DNA from: Actinomycetaceae bacterium
GTDB lineage: Bacteria > Actinomycetota > Actinomycetes > Actinomycetales > Actinomycetaceae
Direction: 5' to 3'
DNA length: 51,224 bases
Assembly: GCA_030524055.1 (NCBI GenBank)
Contig: JAUNHH010000002.1
Span: 11,862 to 63,085 of the forward strand
Numbering within the stretch: position 1 is the first letter of the stretch; each line of letters opens with the position of its first letter. The notes beneath the pieces were generated by a model, which was not told the origin of the DNA, made no database searches, and saw only the letters and a list, made by a program, of their open reading frames with translations. The translations under genes were made by a program, and so were the position numbers. This document shows, piece by piece, positions 40,782 to 47,767 of the stretch.

Positions 40782-42079
40782 TGAGTATCGAAGCTTTTGA
40801 CGTTGTCGATATTATCGCCGCAAAAAGAGATGGCGACGTATTACGCCCGGACGAAATTGCCTGGGTCATTGATGCCTATACGCGCGGCGTTGTTGCTGAT
40901 GAACAAATGGCCGCCCTCGCAATGGCGATTTTCCTGCGTGGAATGACCCGCGAAGAAATCACCCAGTGGACTCACGCCATGATTAACTCTGGCGAAAGAA
41001 TGGACTTTTCTTCCTTGCCACGGCCCACTGTCGATAAACATTCCACTGGGGGAGTAGGCGACAAAATTACCCTTCCGCTAGCCCCACTCGTGGCCGTATA
41101 TGACGTGGCTGTTCCACAACTTTCCGGACGCGGCCTTGGTCATACCGGTGGCACCCTAGACAAAATGGAATCGATTCCTGGGTGGCGGGCAGACCTGAGT
41201 CACGAGGAGATCATGTCGATTCTGGGCACTGGTGCGGGCGCCGTGATCTGCGCTGCTGGCGCCGGACTTGCCCCAGCGGATCGCAAACTCTATGCCCTAC
41301 GTGATACCACCGCCACTGTTGACTGCATCCCGTTGATCGCCTCGTCAATTATGTCGAAGAAAATCGCGGAAGGTACTGGCGCCCTGGTTCTCGATGTCAA
41401 AGTGGGTACTGGCGCATTTATGCGTACCCGTGACAAAGCCGCTGACCTTGCACGCACAATGGTGGATTTGGGCACGGACGCTGGCGTGAATACCGTTGCT
41501 CTTCTGACCGCAATGGATACACCCCTTGGCGCCACCGCTGGAAATGCGCTGGAGGTGCGCGAATCGCTTGAGGTTCTCGCTGGAGGCGGTCCCGCAGATG
41601 TTGTGGAACTAACCATCGCTCTTGCCCGGGAAATGCTGACCCTTGCAGGGCGCCCCGATGCAGACCCAGAAGAAGCCCTGAAAGATGGGCGGGCGATGGA
41701 TAAGTGGCGCGACATGGTGCGCGCTCAAGGAGGCGACCCAGAGGCACCCCTGCCAGTTGCCAGCCATATCGAAGAAATCCGCGCCGAAGGCGACGGGTGG
41801 CTGACCCGAATGGATGCCCGCGATATTGGCGTAGCTGCATGGCGCCTGGGGGCCGGGCGCGCCCGTAAAGAAGATGCCGTCCAAGCTGAAGCCGGTATTG
41901 AAATCCTGGCCAAACCTGGAGAAAAAGTCTCCGCAGGTCAGCCGCTCCTGCGCCTGCACACCATGACACCGCAGCGCATCGACCGGGCGCGCGCAGCCCT
42001 CGCTGGTGCCATTGAGATTGGCGCTGAAGAACCGGAGGTTCCCACATCAGTCATTCTCGATCGTATTAGCGCCAACTAA
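40781..42079 (+). CDS. deoA: thymidine/pyrimidine-nucleoside phosphorylase
   Basis: A 432-residue phosphorylase that splits thymidine or uridine with phosphate to give the base and (deoxy)ribose-1-phosphate. The N-terminal helical domain, the phosphate-binding KHSTGGVGDKITLPLAP, the family segment SGRGLGHTGGTLDKMESIPG and the C-terminal domain are all present at normal length. Two adjacent ATGs exist (40778, 40781); the second is better spaced from AGGAG. It overlaps the cdd stop, so both are coupled. Whether it is thymidine-specific (DeoA) or accepts uridine (Pdp) cannot be decided. Confidence 0.95.
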   Translation: MSIEAFDVVDIIAAKRDGDVLRPDEIAWVIDAYTRGVVADEQMAALAMAIFLRGMTREEITQWTHAMINSGERMDFSSLPRPTVDKHSTGGVGDKITLPLAPLVAVYDVAVPQLSGRGLGHTGGTLDKMESIPGWRADLSHEEIMSILGTGAGAVICAAGAGLAPADRKLYALRDTTATVDCIPLIASSIMSKKIAEGTGALVLDVKVGTGAFMRTRDKAADLARTMVDLGTDAGVNTVALLTAMDTPLGATAGNALEVRESLEVLAGGGPADVVELTIALAREMLTLAGRPDADPEEALKDGRAMDKWRDMVRAQGGDPEAPLPVASHIEEIRAEGDGWLTRMDARDIGVAAWRLGAGRARKEDAVQAEAGIEILAKPGEKVSAGQPLLRLHTMTPQRIDRARAALAGAIEIGAEEPEVPTSVILDRISAN

Positions 42080-42160
42080 CGCGGCCAGTGGGCGCCTCCC
42101 TTTTAATCCGCGCCCCGGCCTCGTCAAATCTGATCAACCTACCCGCACCAAGGAGAAAAA

Positions 42161-42814
42161 ATGCCTACCCGCGCAGACGTTGCCGCCATTGTTGACCACA
42201 CGCTTCTCGCCCCCGAAGCCACCGCCGCCGACGTTGCCGCTCTGGTTGCTGAAGGAGCTGAACTCGGCACCTACTCCATTTGCGTATCCCCCTCGCAACT
42301 GCCTATGTCCGCCCCTGAAGGGCTGATGGTGGCCTGCGTCTGCGGTTTCCCCTCTGGCGCTCATGCCAGCGAAGTGAAGGCTGCAGAAGCCGCCCAAGCA
42401 GTGGCCGATGGCGCCCAAGAAATCGATATGGTCATTAACTTAGGGCTTGCCAAAGAAGGTAAATGGGCCGAAGTCGAAGCCGATATTCGCGCTGTCCGCC
42501 AGGCCTGCCCAGGAGCTGTCCTCAAAGTTATTATTGAGTCGGCAGCGTTAACAGATGAGGAAATTGTGGCTGCCTGCCAGGCTAGCGAAGCCGCCGGAGC
42601 TGACTTCGTGAAAACTTCGACGGGCTACCACAAAGCTGGTGGTGCTTCTGCCCACGCCGTTGCTCTCATGCGCGAAACAGTGGGGGATCGTCTTGGAGTC
42701 AAAGCCTCTGGAGGTATCCGCGACGCTGATGCGGCACGCGCCATGATTGATGCTGGTGCCAATCGCTTAGGGCTGTCAGGAACTCGCGCTGTACTGGACG
42801 GATTTGACGCATAA
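42161..42814 (+). CDS. deoC: deoxyribose-phosphate aldolase
   Basis: A 217-residue class I aldolase that cleaves deoxyribose-5-phosphate to glyceraldehyde-3-phosphate and acetaldehyde. Signatures: [29 protein letters not shown], the Schiff-base Lys in [10 protein letters not shown] and the second Lys in [16 protein letters not shown] precedes ATG 42161. It is 81 bases after deoA; a one-mismatch 12-mer (42113-42124) lies in the gap. A 12-mer hairpin follows and separates it from the convergent phosphomutase. Confidence 0.95.
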   Translation: MPTRADVAAIVDHTLLAPEATAADVAALVAEGAELGTYSICVSPSQLPMSAPEGLMVACVCGFPSGAHASEVKAAEAAQAVADGAQEIDMVINLGLAKEGKWAEVEADIRAVRQACPGAVLKVIIESAALTDEEIVAACQASEAAGADFVKTSTGYHKAGGASAHAVALMRETVGDRLGVKASGGIRDADAARAMIDAGANRLGLSGTRAVLDGFDA

Positions 42815-42854
42815 GGGACAGTAGCGCGGGATAGAGGATTCCGCGTAAACAAAT

Positions 42855-42899
42855 AACGAGGGCGGGGCACGAAATGAGAATTGCGGCCCCGCCCTCGTT
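42855..42899. terminator. bidirectional hairpin from an exact inverted pair of 12-mers
   Basis: AACGAGGGCGGGGC (42855-42868) and GCCCCGCCCTCGTT (42886-42899) are perfect inverse copies with a 17-base loop. Perfect 12-mers are at 42856-42867 (+) and 42887-42898 (-). It lies between convergent deoC and the phosphomutase gene and probably ends both. Confidence 0.8.
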
Positions 42900-42903
42900 G
42901 ATA

Positions 42904-44637
42904 CTAAATGCCCAAAGCAGAGCGAATATCTGCCTTCACCTGCTCAAGACGAGCTGCCGCATCTGTACGTGCCTGCGCCACATCCTCATCTGATGCTTGC
43001 GGATCAAGAGGAATAATGACCTCGCAATAGCATTTGAGTTTTGGCTCAGTTCCCGACGGGCGCACCACCACGCGATCATCGGCCTCAGTGCGAATCCACA
43101 CGCCATCTGTTGGCGGCAAATCCTCACTGCCTGCACGCAAATCAGTAAATTCCACAACGGGAGAACCCGCCAAAGAATCGACACCAGAGGCACGAAGATT
43201 CGCCATTCCCTGCCCAATAATCGACAGATCATCCACCCGAATAGACAATGGCGACGTGGCATGTAAACCATAAGTGCGTGCCAGATTATCCAGCGCAAAC
43301 TGCACACCCTGCCCCTGCGCTTTCAGGGAATCCACGACATCCGCTAAACGTAAACACGCACTAATTCCGTCTTTATCGCGCACATAATCGGGATCAATAC
43401 AATAACCCAGCGCTTCCTCATAGCCATAAACAATTCCCGGCACCCGAGAAATCCATTTAAAGCCGGTCAAAGTGGCGCGGAAACCCACATTATGGGCGGT
43501 AGCAATACGCGATAATAAACGCGAAGACACAATAGAGGCAGCCAGCACAGCCTCAGGGTTATCTGCGTGGGCCTCAGCAGCCCGCAGCCCCAATAGGGCC
43601 CCCACTTCATCCCCAGCCAATTGACGCCACCCATCTGGGGAATTGGGGTCAGGAATCGCCATGGAACAGCGATCCGCATCCGGATCATTGGCCAAAATAA
43701 TGTCAGCATCGACGTCGCGCGCCAGAGCAAAAGATAAATCTAAAGCGCCGGGCTCTTCCGGATTCGGGAATGCCACAGTGGGGAAGTCAGGATTCGGGTC
43801 ATGTTGGGCCGCCACCACATGAATATCATGGAAACCTGCGCGTTCTAACGCAGTCACCATGGTTTCGCCGCCCACACCGTGCATTGAGGTCAGCACAATC
43901 CGTACATTCTTTTCGCGCGAATCCACCAGGGATATTGCGCGCTGAATATAGGCCTCAATAATGTCTTCACCAAGAATCTCCCAGCCAGACTCAGCACGTG
44001 GCACTGACGCCACCGAGGGCACGGCGAGAATCGCTTCATAAATCTCGCGATCAAAAGGCGGCACAATCTGGGTACCTTGGCCCGCATCAGTAACGACCCG
44101 GCCACCTAAATACACTTTGTACCCATTATCCTGCGGCGGATTATGGGAGGCAGTGACAACAACTGCCGCGTCAGCATTCAGATGCCGCAGGGCAAAAGCG
44201 GCAATAGGGGTGGGGAGAGGGCGGGGAAGGAGAAGTGCGCGACCTCCTGCAGCTACCGCTACAGCCGCCGTATCAAGAGCAAATTGATGAGACCCGTAGC
44301 GCGCGTCATAGCCAATGACCACGGTGAAAGGTTCGCCTGTCGCGTCAGCAGTGCCCGTGTCATTGCCGCCCGTGCGTTCTTTCAGGAAAGAAACGAGGCC
44401 AGCTGCTGCACGAATCACCACAGCGCGATTCATACGATTGGGGCCGCCTCCCAATTGGCCGCGTAGACCAGCGGTACCGAACTCTAAACGGGAAGAAAAA
44501 CGGTCAGCTAAGTCAGCTTCAGCGGCGTTGTCACCTTTTTCAGTGCGGGCAAGAAGGTCAGCGATTTCGGTGGCCGTTGTCGGGTCTGGATCGTCAGCGA
44601 TCCAGGTGCGAATAGCGTCAAAGTCAAAGGTGCTCAT
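42904..44637 (-). CDS. phospho-sugar mutase (alpha-D-phosphohexomutase family, PGM2-like)
   Basis: A 577-residue four-domain mutase. Motifs: phosphoserine loop VVTASHNPPQDNGYKVY, metal loop ANDPDADRCSMAI, sugar loop YEEALGYCID, and phosphate loop RPSGTEPKLKCYCEV. Length and the YEEALGY form match the PGM2 subgroup; human PGM2 works mainly as a phosphopentomutase. Beside cdd, deoA and deoC, which lack a deoB partner here, conversion of (deoxy)ribose-1-phosphate to the 5-phosphate is a likely role; glucose-phosphate mutation is the alternative. I prefer ATG 44637; the open frame extends to 44739 with no added conserved sequence. Confidence 0.92.
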   Translation of the reverse strand: MSTFDFDAIRTWIADDPDPTTATEIADLLARTEKGDNAAEADLADRFSSRLEFGTAGLRGQLGGGPNRMNRAVVIRAAAGLVSFLKERTGGNDTGTADATGEPFTVVIGYDARYGSHQFALDTAAVAVAAGGRALLLPRPLPTPIAAFALRHLNADAAVVVTASHNPPQDNGYKVYLGGRVVTDAGQGTQIVPPFDREIYEAILAVPSVASVPRAESGWEILGEDIIEAYIQRAISLVDSREKNVRIVLTSMHGVGGETMVTALERAGFHDIHVVAAQHDPNPDFPTVAFPNPEEPGALDLSFALARDVDADIILANDPDADRCSMAIPDPNSPDGWRQLAGDEVGALLGLRAAEAHADNPEAVLAASIVSSRLLSRIATAHNVGFRATLTGFKWISRVPGIVYGYEEALGYCIDPDYVRDKDGISACLRLADVVDSLKAQGQGVQFALDNLARTYGLHATSPLSIRVDDLSIIGQGMANLRASGVDSLAGSPVVEFTDLRAGSEDLPPTDGVWIRTEADDRVVVRPSGTEPKLKCYCEVIIPLDPQASDEDVAQARTDAAARLEQVKADIRSALGI

Positions 44638-44796
44638 GCCGGTAACGGTAGCCCACAGCGGCGGATAATCTGGACAGGGGATGCCCTGGGCGGGAGAAAA
44701 GAGAATGGAGTGCCTCACCATTTCGGGGGAAATGGCCACTTTCGGTCACCTGCTGGTAGGACAAGGCGCGTATCTATGGCACAATCAATGGGTCCT

Positions 44797-44867
44797 TCCG
44801 CCTTGGTGTAACGGCAGCACAGGGGTTTTTGGTGCCCTTGGTCCGGGTTCGAATCCTGGGGGCGGAG
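44797..44867 (+). tRNA. tRNA-Gln (anticodon UUG)
   Basis: A complete cloverleaf can be drawn: acceptor TCCGCCT with GGGCGGA (last pair T-G), D stem GTGT/GCAC, anticodon stem GGGGT/GCCCT with loop TTTTGGT placing TTG at positions 34-36, a four-base variable loop and T arm CCGGG-TTCGAAT-CCTGG. The discriminator base is G; CCA is not encoded. Codon read is CAA (and CAG by wobble). tRNA-Gln upstream of glmU is a common actinobacterial arrangement. The 44638-44796 gap should hold its promoter and that of the leftward mutase; I could not place them. Confidence 0.95.
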
Positions 44868-44936
44868 CTGAAAGTGGGGTGTATTTCGCTGGAGGCACCG
44901 GGAAAGCCTCGCGTCTGGCGCTGGTGCCCCGCCCTC

Positions 44937-44948
44937 GTCCCGATCGGA
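44937..44948 (-). repeat. 12-mer repeat ACGAGGGCGGGG between tRNA-Gln and glmU
   Basis: Perfect copy on the minus strand, followed by C, 19 bases before the glmU start codon, so it lies in the glmU leader. No inverted partner is present. Confidence 0.85.
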
Positions 44949-44966
44949 ATAACCCCCGGAGGAACC

Positions 44967-46007
44967 ATGTCGCGTCCCGCAGCCGTTATTGTCCTGGCCG
45001 CCGGAAAGGGAACCCGAATGAAATCGGCTCACCCTAAAGTGGTACACCCAGTTGCGGGATTATCAATGATTGGCCACGCTTTACGCGCTGGCGCTGCCCT
45101 TGAACCTGACCATTTAGTGGCCGTGGTCCGCCACGAACGTGAGCGGGTGGTGGAAGAAATCACTGCCGTCATGCCCCAGACTTTTATTGCGGATCAGGAT
45201 GATATTCCTGGCACTGGGCGCGCAGTGCAATGCGCATTAGAAGCGTTAACGGCTGCCCATGGTGCACCTGCTGGCACCGTTGTCGTTACCTCAGGGGATG
45301 TGCCAATGTTGGCCCCTGACACGCTGACTGCCCTGGTGTCCACCCACGAAGAGGGCGGACATGCGGTCACTATTTTGACCTCTATTGCTCCCGATCCTAC
45401 CGGCTATGGGCGAATCCTTCGAGGCAGCGATGGGACAGTAACGGGCATTGTGGAGCAACGCGATGCCACCGACGAACAGCGTGCTATTACAGAGGTCAAT
45501 GCTGGCGTGTATGCCTTTGATGGAGGCTTCCTCGCTCAGACCTTGAGCACCCTTGGTACAGATAATGATCAAGGTGAGGTCTATCTCACGGATGTGGTTA
45601 GTGCGGCTGTTGCTGCGGGACGTACCGCCACCGCCCTTGTCCTTGACGATTCCTGGCAAGCTGAAGGCTGCAATGACAGGGTTCAACTGGCGGCTTTAGG
45701 CGCTGAGTTCAACCGGCGGATATGCGAGACGCATATGCGTGAGGGAGTCACCATTGTGGACCCCGCCTCAACGTGGATTGAATGCGACGTCCGTATTGGT
45801 GCTGACACCATCATTGAGCCAAATACGTATTTGCGTGGGAAAACGGTGATTGGTAGCAATTGTGTGATTGGCCCTCATACCACGTTAACGTCAGTGGAAG
45901 TGGGCGATGGATCGGTTCTACCTGCAACCTGGGGTTCAGATGAAGTCCTTCCAGCCGATACGATAGGAACGCCTTTTCGTGTTCTAGGTCAGGTCACCAC
46001 GCACTGA
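44967..46007 (+). CDS. glmU: GlmU-type UDP-N-acetylglucosamine pyrophosphorylase lacking the acetyltransferase part
   Basis: A 346-residue protein whose first ~230 residues are a complete GlmU nucleotidyltransferase: LAAGKGTRMKSAHPKVVHPVAG, GTGRAVQCAL, SGDVPML and TEVNAGVYAF. It makes UDP-GlcNAc from UTP and GlcNAc-1-phosphate. A left-handed beta-helix follows (~255-325: VRIGADTIIEPNTYLRGKTV, VIGSNCVIGPHTTL) but stops after about four turns. The acetyltransferase core of normal ~450-residue GlmU (the RPG region, catalytic His, NYDG loop) is missing, and prs begins 40 bases later, so no remnant is left. Acetylation must come from elsewhere or is lost. GGAGG precedes ATG 44967. Confidence 0.88.
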   Translation: MSRPAAVIVLAAGKGTRMKSAHPKVVHPVAGLSMIGHALRAGAALEPDHLVAVVRHERERVVEEITAVMPQTFIADQDDIPGTGRAVQCALEALTAAHGAPAGTVVVTSGDVPMLAPDTLTALVSTHEEGGHAVTILTSIAPDPTGYGRILRGSDGTVTGIVEQRDATDEQRAITEVNAGVYAFDGGFLAQTLSTLGTDNDQGEVYLTDVVSAAVAAGRTATALVLDDSWQAEGCNDRVQLAALGAEFNRRICETHMREGVTIVDPASTWIECDVRIGADTIIEPNTYLRGKTVIGSNCVIGPHTTLTSVEVGDGSVLPATWGSDEVLPADTIGTPFRVLGQVTTH

Positions 46008-46046
46008 CCGCGCCGATAACAACCCTGCTCAGGGAGGAAGTGCCAC

Positions 46047-47027
46047 ATGACCGGTCTAGTGACCAGTGGAGAAAAACGTCTGGTACTCGTTTCAGGTAGG
46101 GCTCACCTGGAACTCGCTGAGCAAGTGGGGGAGGTGCTGGGCTGCGGCGTTATTCCCACAACCGCGTATGACTTTGCCTCCGGAGAAATCTACGTCCGCT
46201 TCACTGAATCCTTACGTGGAGCGGATGTTTTTGTTCTGCAATCGCACACTGCTCCTATTAATAAGTGGTTTATGGAGCAACTCCTCATGATTGACGCCGC
46301 AAAGCGCGCGTCAGCAAAAAGGATTACCGCTGTTTCGCCCTTCTATCCCTATTCTCGGCAGGATAAAAAGCATCAGGGGCGTGAACCTATTTCTGCTCGC
46401 CTTGTTGCCGATATGTATAAGACAGCTGGCGCTCACCGAGTAATGAGTGTCGATTTACATGCCTCCCAAGAACAGGGCTTTTTTGATGGCCCCGTTGACC
46501 ACTTATGGGCAATGCCTGTTTTAGTGGATTATGTGCGCACGCGGGTCGATTTAACGAATGTTGTCATGGTTTCTCCTGACGCAGGTCGTATTCGTGTTGC
46601 TGAACGCTGGGCCGCAAAATTGGGCGGATGTCCGCTGGCATTTGTCCATAAAACCCGCGACACCACACAACCTAATGTGGCTGTAGCAAATCGGGTTGTT
46701 GGCGAAGTGACCGGTAAACAATGCGTTCTTGTTGACGACATGATTGACACCGCGGGAACTATTGCTGAGGCTGTGAAAGTCCTTTATGCCGCCGGCGCAG
46801 AATCCGTTATTGTTGCGGCAACTCACGGCATTCTTTCTGACCCTGCTCCTCGGCGTCTGGCCGAATGCGGGGCAACAGAGGTTGTCGTCACAGACACATT
46901 GCCCATTACTCCGGATAAGCGCTTTAAAACACTGACCATTTTGCCCATTGCCCCGCTATTAGCGACTGCTATTCGCGAGGTCTTTGAGGATGGATCGGTC
47001 ACATCTCTCTTTGACGGAGTGGCCTAA
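46047..47027 (+). CDS. prs: ribose-phosphate pyrophosphokinase (PRPP synthetase)
   Basis: A 326-residue class I PRPP synthetase that transfers pyrophosphate from ATP to ribose-5-phosphate. Motifs: DVFVLQSHTAPINKWFME, FYPYSRQDKKHQGREPISARLV (ATP site), DLHASQEQGFFDGPVDHLWA and the PRPP loop VLVDDMIDTAGTI. The order glmU-prs-rplY is the standard actinobacterial one. AGGGAGG precedes ATG 46047. It provides PRPP for purine, pyrimidine, NAD, His and Trp synthesis and links to the nucleoside salvage block upstream. Confidence 0.96.
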   Translation: MTGLVTSGEKRLVLVSGRAHLELAEQVGEVLGCGVIPTTAYDFASGEIYVRFTESLRGADVFVLQSHTAPINKWFMEQLLMIDAAKRASAKRITAVSPFYPYSRQDKKHQGREPISARLVADMYKTAGAHRVMSVDLHASQEQGFFDGPVDHLWAMPVLVDYVRTRVDLTNVVMVSPDAGRIRVAERWAAKLGGCPLAFVHKTRDTTQPNVAVANRVVGEVTGKQCVLVDDMIDTAGTIAEAVKVLYAAGAESVIVAATHGILSDPAPRRLAECGATEVVVTDTLPITPDKRFKTLTILPIAPLLATAIREVFEDGSVTSLFDGVA

Positions 47028-47108
47028 AGGTCTGGCGCCCCTGTACCCTTAGGGAGTTGCTCCGGCGAGGGCGGCAGCCACCAACATCGTCTTATCCATT
47101 GTGGATTT

Positions 47109-47120
47109 ACGAGGGCGGGA
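47109..47120 (+). repeat. 12-mer repeat, one-mismatch copy in the L25 leader
   Basis: ACGAGGGCGGGA, with the last base changed. It lies in the 190-base leader before the ribosomal protein gene; that leader also holds GGCGCG repeats near 47176-47190 but no clear protein-binding RNA fold. Confidence 0.6.
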
Positions 47121-47218
47121 CTGCACGCCGTTATCGACGAGGCTCCTCCTTCACCTGTGGGTGTTTGCGGTCCTTGGCGCGTCGGCGCGCCCACACGACC
47201 ATCACTAGAGGAGACCCC

Positions 47219-47659
47219 ATGTCGGACACCCCAATTCTTGAAGCACGCACCCGTAATGAATTCGGTAAGGGCGCTGCACGCCGCGCACGCCGCGACGGTT
47301 TTGTTCCTGGCGTTGTCTACGGACACGGCACCGAAACCCGCCACGTGGACCTTCCTGGACACGAACTCTTCCTCATTGTGCGTGACAACCGTCTGGCCAT
47401 TGTTGAGCTCGTCCTCGACGGCAAGAAGCAGCTGGCCCAGGTCAAAGAGGTGCAGCGTCACCCGGTCAGCCGTAACCTCCTGCATGTTGACCTTCTTTTA
47501 GTGAACCGCGCGGAAGCCGACGCTGCAGAAAAGGCTGAAGCAGAAGCCGCTGCCGCAGCTGAAGCTGAAATGGCTCACGCTGTTGAGGCTGCTGAAGAAC
47601 ATGCCAAGGCTGTTGCTGCTGCAGTTGCTGCAGAGGAAGCTGCCGAAGCTGCTAAGTGA
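47219..47659 (+). CDS. rplY: 50S ribosomal protein bL25, short form with Ala/Glu tail
   Basis: A 146-residue 5S rRNA-binding protein. The first ~90 residues are the normal L25 domain: ILEARTRNEFGKGAARRARR, GFVPGVVYGHGTETRHVDLP and HPVSRNLLHVDLLLVNR. Most actinobacterial members are the longer CTC form, with a C-terminal TL5 beta domain of ~100 residues. Here that domain is absent and replaced by about 50 residues of mostly Ala and Glu (AEAAAAAEAEMAHAVEAAEE). GAGGAGA precedes ATG 47219. It follows prs in the conserved order; pth, the usual next gene, is missing. Confidence 0.92.
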   Translation: MSDTPILEARTRNEFGKGAARRARRDGFVPGVVYGHGTETRHVDLPGHELFLIVRDNRLAIVELVLDGKKQLAQVKEVQRHPVSRNLLHVDLLLVNRAEADAAEKAEAEAAAAAEAEMAHAVEAAEEHAKAVAAAVAAEEAAEAAK

Positions 47660-47683
47660 GTAGTTCACATTCACAGCGCATGA

Positions 47684-47734
47684 ACGAGGGCGGGGCCCAA
47701 GCGGAAACACCATCCGCTGGGCCTTCGCCCTCGT
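47684..47734. terminator. long hairpin after rplY using a 12-mer and an imperfect partner
   Basis: ACGAGGGCGGGGCCCAAGCGGA (split: ACGAGGGCGGGG then CCCAAGCGGA, 47684-47705) pairs with TCCGCTGGGCCTTCGCCCTCGT (from 47713; TCCGCTGGGCC then TTCGCCCTCGT) with two mismatches. The left arm is a perfect 12-mer (47684-47695). It ends the prs-rplY transcript. Confidence 0.75.
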
Positions 47735-47767
47735 GAATTTATTACCCCGACCCCGGTAGGAGACCCT

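Noticed and set aside
47040-47218. A small gene between prs and rplY
   Set aside because: Open frames continue into rplY but have no independent start signal or conserved sequence; the region is better seen as leader.
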